Shown piece by piece: positions 13,192 through 17,343 of a stretch of 17,343 bases of DNA. Both the position numbers and the translations under genes were made by a program. Numbering within the stretch: position 1 is the first letter of the stretch; each line of letters opens with the position of its first letter. Location: assembly GCA_035534235.1 (NCBI GenBank), contig DATLSH010000069.1:1-17343 (forward strand), given 5' to 3'. The notes under the pieces were generated by a model that was given only the letters and a program-made list of their open reading frames with translations, was not told the DNA's origin and ran no database searches. This stretch comes from Bog-473 sp035534235. Lineage in GTDB: Bacteria > Actinomycetota > Acidimicrobiia > Acidimicrobiales > RAAP-2.

Positions 13192-13727
13192 TGGAGGAGA
13201 TCGCCGAATTCGTGACCGGCGAGCGCCCCCAGGTCGACGTCGACCGTGTCCTCACCACCATCATGTTCACCGACATCGTCGGGTCGACCTGGCAGGCGGC
13301 CGTCCTTGGCGACCTGCGCTGGCGCTCGCTTCTCGACGCTCACGACAAGACCGTGCGCGAGCAGTTCCGGCGCTTCAGGGGGAGGGAGGTCAACACCACC
13401 GGGGACGGCTTTGTGGCCTCTTTCGACGGTCCGGCCCGGGCAATTCGATGTGCGCAGGCCATCACCGAGGCCACCACCAAGCTGGGTGTCGAACTACGGG
13501 TGGGGCTGCACACGGGCGAGTGCGACGTCCGGGGTGATGACCTTGGGGGAATAGCGGTCCACATCGCAGCCCGAATAGCGACGCTGGCCGCTCCGGGAGA
13601 GGTTCTAGTCTCCGAGACTGCCAAGGGACTCATCGTGGGATCGGGGATTCCCTTGTCCGAGCGGGGCACACACGTCCTCAAGGGTGTGCCCGACGAGTGG
13701 CGACTGTTCGCCGTCGGGGGCCAATAG
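12939..13727 (+). CDS. Class III adenylate cyclase half of the frameshifted hydrolase/cyclase gene
   Basis: In this frame the hydrolase fold finishes (QVLPLIQAPTLITHVRDSPFVP and EIAEFVTGE) and a class III cyclase domain follows. Numbering as in the restored 444-residue protein: FTDIVGST carries the first metal Asp (Asp294) and NTTGDGFVASF the second (Asp338). VHIAARIATLAAPGEVLVS contains the transition-state Arg, and RGTHVLKGVPDEWRLFAV closes the domain. Asn334 stands where the ATP-selecting Lys is usual, so nucleotide choice or activity may be atypical. The ATG at 12939 directly follows the G run and could act as a restart, but has no ribosome binding site at a normal distance. An in-frame ATG also exists at 12876. 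It would make cAMP under control of the N-terminal domain if the frame is joined. Confidence 0.82.
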   Translation: MAIASRLLRASATPRTAVEQYGYILRDLDVRQVLPLIQAPTLITHVRDSPFVPIELGRYLAEHIAGSQFIEVPGANIRFPTALVMEEIAEFVTGERPQVDVDRVLTTIMFTDIVGSTWQAAVLGDLRWRSLLDAHDKTVREQFRRFRGREVNTTGDGFVASFDGPARAIRCAQAITEATTKLGVELRVGLHTGECDVRGDDLGGIAVHIAARIATLAAPGEVLVSETAKGLIVGSGIPLSERGTHVLKGVPDEWRLFAVGGQ

Positions 13728-13802
13728 CCCTTCGTATAGCGCCGATACCGGACTGCAGAAAGTGACCCCGAATCCCCACCATGCACTGCGAGCCAGTGTG
13801 CC

Positions 13803-13858
13803 ACCTATCGCCGGCCCGGAGCGCACTCCAACGACGTTTATGAGTGAGGCGGATAGGT
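13803..13858. repeat. Imperfect inverted repeat between the cyclase and the toxin-antitoxin unit
   Basis: ACCTATCGCC (13803-13812) pairs with GGCGGATAGGT (13848-13858) with a single-base bulge; the 35-base loop includes a small GGAG-CGCA-CTCC hairpin. It lies in the 205-base gap after the cyclase. It could be a terminator-like or recombination-related structure; no T-tract is present. Confidence 0.3.
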
Positions 13859-13897
13859 CAACTCGCCAAAGTGGTCGCCGAGGGTCAAGTGAGCGAT

Positions 13898-13924
13898 ACA
13901 ATGCAAGTGAAACGAGTGCATTGT
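13898..13924. promoter_or_regulatory. Operator-like inverted repeat and -10 box of the toxin-antitoxin operon
   Basis: ACAATGCA, eleven bases, then TGCATTGT: perfect 8-bp arms. The left arm overlaps a good -10 box, TACAAT (13897-13902), and the right arm ends eight bases before the antitoxin ATG at 13933, abutting the GAGG ribosome binding site. Type II antitoxins of the AbrB/MazE fold commonly repress their own promoter through such sites. The repeat and -10 are seen; autorepression is inferred. Confidence 0.55.
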
Positions 13925-13932
13925 GAGGTTCG

Positions 13933-14166
13933 ATGGCCCAGACAGGTGACGTAAGAGTGAGCGACCGAGGACAGATGGCGCTGCCGGCACAAACAAGACA
14001 TCGCTGGGGACTCGATGAAGGCGGGGTAGTCGGTTGGATTGATCTTGGTGACGCCGTATTGCTCGTTCCCGGCGGAGCGAGCGAGCTCCGCAATGCCCTT
14101 CTCGCTGGAGCCGACTGGGATGCTGCCCGGATTGGCTTCGGAGATCCAGAACTCGCAAATCAGTAG
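13933..14166 (+). CDS. AbrB/MazE-type antitoxin (SpoVT-AbrB domain)
   Basis: A 77-residue protein with a SpoVT-AbrB swapped-hairpin DNA-binding domain at residues ~5-45. DVRVSDRGQMALPAQTRHRWGLDEGGVVGWIDLGDAVLLVP follows the family pattern (V-S-x-R-G-Q, then a Pro, an Arg-rich helix, Gly-Leu-x-x-Gly, and a closing valine strand). The acidic C-terminal tail of about 30 residues, with NALLAGADWDAARIGFGDPE, would be the part that wraps and neutralises a toxin. The start is ATG 13933 with GAGG at 13925-13928, a slightly short 4-base spacing. The product is expected to bind the inverted repeat at 13898-13924 and control both itself and the downstream PIN-like gene 14 bases after its stop. Confidence 0.78.
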   Translation: MAQTGDVRVSDRGQMALPAQTRHRWGLDEGGVVGWIDLGDAVLLVPGGASELRNALLAGADWDAARIGFGDPELANQ

Positions 14167-14180
14167 GGAGAGGACGTCCC

Positions 14181-14588
14181 CTGACCGTCCTCGTTGATGA
14201 CCAGACACTTTCCGCTCTACTTCGCGAAGAGATCCGTTGGCCAGATGACGACGTCTTCACCACTGGCCATTGGTACCTGCGCTTGTGCCAAGCCGTAGTT
14301 CGTGGCGCTGGTGGCGCTCTCTCGGGACCTCTCCTCATGCTGCCGCCAGGTCAACGCGAACAGGCCGTGCGCGCGGTTCTGGAACTTCCCGAGCAGGCTC
14401 AGATGCTCCGTTGGCGGGTCGTGGCACCGACAATGGCAAACCAGCTCGACGGCCCCGGACACGGATTGAACCTGCTCTCGCGAGAAGCACTTGCCGTGGC
14501 CAGTCTGCTCGACGCAGAGGTGATCATGGCTCCTGGGAACGAGAACCAACTTTTACGCAGCGCGCTTCGCGTGGCTGGTCTCATCTGA
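14181..14588 (+). CDS. PIN-domain-like toxin, probable CTG start
   Basis: A 135-residue frame whose N-terminus TVLVDDQTLSALLREE matches the first strand and helix of PIN-domain ribonucleases (V-L-V-D-x-x-x-L-x-x-L; Asp6 or Asp7 as metal ligand). The C-terminus LNLLSREALAVASLLDAEVIMAPGNENQLLRSALRVAGL resembles the last PIN strands, with Glu102, Asp111 and Glu121 as candidate acidic residues. No ATG or GTG occurs before this conserved part; the CTG at 14181 has GGAGAGG (14167-14173) seven bases upstream, an excellent ribosome binding site. The first alternative, TTG 14283, would remove the first acidic strand. Placement 14 bases after an AbrB-type antitoxin supports a type II toxin-antitoxin pair. 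The middle (about residues 18-95) is unusual for a VapC protein, so this is a divergent PIN-like call. Confidence 0.6.
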   Translation: MTVLVDDQTLSALLREEIRWPDDDVFTTGHWYLRLCQAVVRGAGGALSGPLLMLPPGQREQAVRAVLELPEQAQMLRWRVVAPTMANQLDGPGHGLNLLSREALAVASLLDAEVIMAPGNENQLLRSALRVAGLI

Positions 14589-14670
14589 TTAGTACTTGAT
14601 CTCCAACGACAGTCCATTTTCGACTGAATTAGTTGAAGGAACAGGCCGGACTCACTTGGCAAATGCCCCC

Positions 14671-14728
14671 ATGAGTGCACCGACCACGGTGACCCAGGGT
14701 CGCCCCTTACGCCAATGAGCGCACCGAC
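14671..14728. repeat. Pair of 14-bp direct repeats
   Basis: ATGAGTGCACCGAC at 14671-14684 and ATGAGCGCACCGAC at 14715-14728 differ at one base and start 44 bases apart. They lie in the 165-base gap before the P-loop gene. They could be repeated protein-binding sites or a small duplication; neither ATG opens a credible gene. Confidence 0.45.
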
Positions 14729-14753
14729 TTGCACTTGAGGGACACTGACTGCG

Positions 14754-15317
14754 ATGAGTGAAGCCCCATTGGCGCTAGGACGTCGCGTCATAGTCACTGG
14801 GCTGGCCGGGTCCGGTAAGAGCACATTCTCGCTCTCGCTCGCTGCCAAGACCGGCTTGCAAGTCATTCATCTCGACCTCCACTTCTGGAAGCCCGGCTGG
14901 GTTGCACCGTCGGAGACCGAGTGGCGCGAGAAGCAATGTGGCGTGCTCGCCGGCGACGCCTGGATCGCCGACGGCAACTACGACGAGACACTCGATCTCC
15001 GGCTCGAACGCGCGGACACCGTTGTGTTTCTCGACATGCCCTGGTGGCTTTGCGCAGGACGCGCGTTCCTGCGCGGCTTCCGGATGCCGGGCGAGTTGCC
15101 CGAAGGGTGCAACTATTCGCCCTGGCTGCGGTTGCGCGATGAGTGGCGTTTGGCTGTCCGCATCTGGCGGAAACGCCGCTCAGAACCGGAGCGCGAACAC
15201 GAGATCATTTCGCGACATGGGCAGCATGTGGCCCTTCACGTGCTCAGATCCAAGCGGGCGGTCAGGGAATTCCTCGACGGCTTGGGCGCCGACCACGTGG
15301 AAGCCGACGACGGTTGA
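14754..15317 (+). CDS. P-loop NTPase, adenylate kinase/FlaR-like (topology-modulation type)
   Basis: A 187-residue P-loop protein. RRVIVTGLAGSGKSTFSLSLA has a Walker A with Lys22-Ser23. IHLDLHFWKPGWV (about 38-50) and WIADGNYDETLDLR (about 70-83) are hallmarks of the small nucleoside-kinase-like proteins annotated as FlaR or DNA topology modulation proteins. TVVFLDMPWW (Asp94) is the Walker B-like strand. A basic helix with RIWRKRRSEPERE forms the lid region, and a short HVLRSKRAVREFL segment ends the fold. It is expected to bind ATP and phosphorylate a small molecule or nucleotide; the substrate is unknown. Start is ATG 14754. No Shine-Dalgarno sequence is visible, and GACACT (14741-14746) seven bases upstream may be a leaderless -10. 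No operon partner: gaps of 165 and 251 bases flank it. Confidence 0.85.
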   Translation: MSEAPLALGRRVIVTGLAGSGKSTFSLSLAAKTGLQVIHLDLHFWKPGWVAPSETEWREKQCGVLAGDAWIADGNYDETLDLRLERADTVVFLDMPWWLCAGRAFLRGFRMPGELPEGCNYSPWLRLRDEWRLAVRIWRKRRSEPEREHEIISRHGQHVALHVLRSKRAVREFLDGLGADHVEADDG

Positions 15318-15568
15318 TCGGACGCCGAGTGACTCGCCGCTAACGCCGGCCTGGGGTGCAGGTGACGCCATGGGAAAGTCGACTAATCGCTCTGACACCG
15401 AGCGGTATCCGGTGCGGGCAGTTGTGGACGGATGCCTCGCGCTCACCGTCCTGGCTGGCGTCAGGCTGCCCTCCCCACAGGATGCAATCAAGGGCTGCGA
15501 TGCAATGGATTCTCGAAGGCCAGGTCACCTCACATCGACATTGACTCCGGTACCATGGCAATCCGTCC

Positions 15569-16123
15569 ATGTACGTCATCGACTACGTCATCTACGGCCT
15601 GTGGGTCCTCTTCTGGTTGGCATGGCTGGCGGCCGCCCTGACGGCCAAGCGGGCAGCTCAGTCACGAATGCGACAGTTCGTCGGCTTGAGGGTCGCCCTT
15701 TTCGTCATCCTGATCTTGGTCAGTCGCTCGGGAGTCTTCAAAGGTCACCACGCCATCGTGAACAACCCCATTCTCCAAGGCATCGGCATGGGCCTGTTCC
15801 TGACCGGGTTGGGACTGGCTCTGTGGGCACGGGTCTATCTGGGACGGAACTGGGGCACCCCGATGTCCGAGAAGGTGGACGCGGAGTTGGTCACCACCGG
15901 GCCGTATCGGTACATCCGAAACCCGATCTACTCGGGATTGATCCTCGCCGCCATCGGGACGGCGGTAGCCGTGAGCTGGTTTTGGCTCGTTGCCGTCGTG
16001 TTCATGGGCGCGTACTTCATCTACAGCGCAACCGTCGAGGATCACACCATGGAGCGCCTCTTTCCGATCGACTATCCGGCATACAAGCGCTCGACCAAGA
16101 TGCTGGTTCCTTTTATGCTCTGA
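15569..16123 (+). CDS. Isoprenylcysteine carboxyl methyltransferase (ICMT) family membrane protein
   Basis: A 184-residue integral membrane protein with hydrophobic segments at about 5-25, 38-53, 70-90 and 122-152. The C-terminal ICMT/PEMT motif is clear: LGRNWGTPMSEKVDAELVTTGPYRYIRNPIYSG (about 91-123), followed by Glu157 and MERLFPIDYPAYKRSTKMLVPF (about 161-182). In this family that region binds SAM and the acceptor lies in the membrane. Bacteria lack prenylated CaaX proteins, so the acceptor is probably a lipid, quinone-like or small hydrophobic molecule. The ATG at 15569 gives MYVIDYVIYGLW directly at the first helix. TACCAT (15551-15556) upstream may be a -10 box. The 251 bases before it hold no supported gene, only an 8-bp direct repeat GATGCAAT (15481 and 15499). 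Confidence 0.88.
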   Translation: MYVIDYVIYGLWVLFWLAWLAAALTAKRAAQSRMRQFVGLRVALFVILILVSRSGVFKGHHAIVNNPILQGIGMGLFLTGLGLALWARVYLGRNWGTPMSEKVDAELVTTGPYRYIRNPIYSGLILAAIGTAVAVSWFWLVAVVFMGAYFIYSATVEDHTMERLFPIDYPAYKRSTKMLVPFML

Positions 16124-16479
16124 GCCATCAGCTCGTCGAGGGTGTCCCCGAATCCCGACCAAAAGTATAGGTCAGGGGCGCCCAGTACGCACGGGGTGCC
16201 CACGCAAGCCGCCAGTGCTTGCTCTTGTTTGCCTGAGGCAAGTCGGCACTTTCGGGCGCAGTGTTCATAGCGGCGGACTAGCCCGGTATCCGGCGGTTGC
16301 GCGTTGGGGCCATTCGCTATCGCTCGGTCGGCAATTTGTCTTATGCGCTTCTGTAGGGCGAGCAGTACGCCGAATCGTGCGCGGTTATGGACCCAGCAAC
16401 GTCACGGGTCCCTCCGGTGTTCTGCGCTCCTCGTCGCCGGCCCTGGAGGAGGAAGAGGAGGTCAAGAGGTGTGTGCCAA
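16124..16479 (+). other. 356-base intergenic region with a polypurine ribosome-binding tract
   Basis: No gene is supported; open frames have no recognisable family and poor composition. TTGCC-TGA-GGCAA (16229-16241) is a small perfect hairpin. Near the right end a 17-base purine run (16445-16461) contains several AGGAGG-like sites, followed by AAGAGG at 16464-16469 close to the next start. Confidence 0.5.
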
Positions 16480-16911
16480 ATGAAGATCGAGCAACTCGGC
16501 CACGTCGTACTCAAGGTACGCGATCGCGGGAGGGCCGAGGACTTCTACCACGGCGCGCTCGGGCTCCCCATTGCTGCACGGGGAAAGAGAATCACGTTCT
16601 TCACCCTCGGCAACCACCACGATTTCGCCGTTGGCGAGGTGGGCTCTGACGCCCCCGACACACCGGTCGATGCTCCCGGACTAGGGCATGTCGCGTTTAA
16701 GGTCGGTGACTCTCTCGACCAGTTGCGCTCTGTCAAAGCCGAGCTGGAGGCCGCGGGCATCGTCGATATGCTGCCGGTCGACCACAGAGTTTGCCAAAGC
16801 ATCTATATAAACGACCCGGACGGGAACGCCATCGAACTGTATGTCGACACGTCCGACGTGTGGCGAAGCGATCCACAGTCGGTGGACACGCTCGAACCGC
16901 TGAACCTCTAG
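16480..16911 (+). CDS. VOC-family protein, extradiol-dioxygenase/glyoxalase-like
   Basis: A 143-residue single vicinal-oxygen-chelate unit. GHVVLKVRDRGRAEDFYHGALGLP (about 7-30) is the first beta-alpha-beta module with His8. NHHDFAVGEV (about 45-54) and GLGHVAFKVG (67-76, His70) precede the second module, which ends in INDPDGNAIELYVD (about 110-123, Glu119). His8, His70 and Glu119 could form a 2-His-1-Glu metal site like that of catechol 2,3-dioxygenases. Proteins of this size are also annotated as glyoxalase or bleomycin-resistance proteins, so the substrate is open. ATG 16480 is chosen because the fold begins within six residues and AAGAGG is 10 bases upstream. GTG 16471 in the same frame, served by GAGGAGG at 16455-16461, is a real alternative and adds three residues. 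Confidence 0.88.
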   Translation: MKIEQLGHVVLKVRDRGRAEDFYHGALGLPIAARGKRITFFTLGNHHDFAVGEVGSDAPDTPVDAPGLGHVAFKVGDSLDQLRSVKAELEAAGIVDMLPVDHRVCQSIYINDPDGNAIELYVDTSDVWRSDPQSVDTLEPLNL

Positions 16912-17065
16912 CAGGAGGCAACCCTCCGGTATTCACTGCCCGATGTATCCGCATTGAACGGGCGATGTGCCGATACTGAGCGGGGTGCAATGCCCCATAC
17001 CAATGACAGTGTGCCTGCACCCGTGAGGCCCATTGAATCCAGAGCTCGGCACCACGTACGATGAT

Positions 17066-17083
17066 GCCTTCGACAACGAAGGC
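17066..17083. terminator. Perfect 7-bp hairpin with ACAA loop
   Basis: GCCTTCG, ACAA, CGAAGGC form a compact stem-loop about 155 bases after the VOC gene. No T-tract follows on either strand, so it is a terminator candidate only by shape. Confidence 0.25.
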
Positions 17084-17095
17084 CCACGGACGCCG

Positions 17096-17127
17096 AGAAG
17101 TCCGACGCTCATGAACCAGAAGTCCGA
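17096..17127. repeat. 10-bp direct repeat AGAAGTCCGA
   Basis: Two exact copies at 17096-17105 and 17118-17127, 22 bases apart (two helical turns), just after the 7-bp hairpin. This could be a tandem protein-binding site; chance is not excluded. Confidence 0.3.
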
Positions 17128-17343
17128 ACCCACCAAGGACCATATTCGGACTCTGTGAGCCGGAAGAACCGCCGTCCGGACCACCACACCGAACGACGAT
17201 GGGCTCCGATTCCCTGCACGAACCATTTGATCATGGCTCCCTTTTGGGTCGCATTCGGTGCCAACCTCGGTACCCTCCTGCGGAGCTGTGACGCCGTCGG
17301 AGCCTGCATGGCCGTGCCAAAGACCGATCATTATCGTCAGGCG

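Larger units (their letters stand above)
16912..17343. other. 432-base terminal region without a recognised gene
   Basis: Open frames exist on the minus strand, one reaching nearly to the window edge (about 16933-17331), but none shows a known domain, a clear ribosome binding site or coding-like third positions. The region may hold the end or start of a gene that continues beyond the window, or be non-coding. It contains the hairpin at 17066-17083 and the repeat at 17096-17127. Confidence 0.45.

Noticed and set aside
14283..14588. Toxin gene starting at TTG 14283
   Set aside because: It would remove the Asp-containing first strand that makes the protein PIN-like and leaves the strong ribosome binding site at 14167-14173 unused.
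8990..14740. Shared 12-mer TTGCACTTGAGG at 8990-9001 and 14729-14740
   Set aside because: Shared 12-mers are expected by chance in 17 kb when both strands are considered, and the two contexts have nothing else in common.
15356..15544. 62-residue open frame before the ICMT-type gene
   Set aside because: No conserved pattern, low-quality composition and no ribosome binding site; most likely chance.
15318..16479. Integron gene-cassette array with attC sites
   Set aside because: One CGCTAAC occurs at about 15337, but no matching GTTRRRY partner with a foldable stem was found in the gaps, and no integrase is present.

Overview
The window is high-GC DNA that reads like a chromosome segment of an actinobacterium, probably a deep-branching one such as Acidimicrobiia. 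This is inferred from gene content: paired FadE-type acyl-CoA dehydrogenases with MaoC partners, an F420-type luciferase-like oxidoreductase, a DUF3052 protein, a hydrolase/cyclase fusion, and several genes that appear to start without a leader. No rRNA, tRNA, CRISPR array, transposase or integrase was seen.

Layout. 2-391 is the 3' end of a class III nucleotide cyclase gene cut by the window edge. 622-1965 is an MFS exporter. 2042-6603 is a tight five-gene operon: acyl-CoA dehydrogenase, family III CoA-transferase/racemase, a MaoC-fold protein without the catalytic His, a MaoC hydratase with the Asp/His pair, and a second acyl-CoA dehydrogenase. A perfect 7-bp inverted repeat precedes it. It should epimerise or activate, desaturate and hydrate a branched or bulky acyl-CoA; no 3-hydroxyacyl-CoA dehydrogenase, thiolase or aldolase lies in the window. 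A YcaQ/AlkX-type DNA glycosylase follows (about 6627/6654-7829), convergent with a zinc-type cation diffusion facilitator (7834-8925, minus). An F420-type oxidoreductase (9058-9942, minus) is divergent from a SAM methyltransferase (10018-10842), followed by DUF3052 (10889-11287) and a HAD hydrolase (11407-12105).

12394-13727 is an alpha/beta-hydrolase/adenylate cyclase fusion broken by a frame change at a run of nine G. Its hydrolase half has Leu where the nucleophile Ser is expected.

From about 13.73 kb the character changes to an accessory block of small, unrelated, same-strand genes separated by longer gaps. It holds an AbrB-type antitoxin with a PIN-like toxin whose best start is CTG behind a strong ribosome binding site, a P-loop kinase-like protein, an ICMT-type membrane methyltransferase and a VOC/extradiol-dioxygenase-like protein. 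The last 430 bases show no gene that I can support. The strongest candidates for something new are the toxin-antitoxin unit with its 27-bp operator-like inverted repeat, the G9 switch in the hydrolase/cyclase gene, and the acyl-CoA operon with its palindrome.
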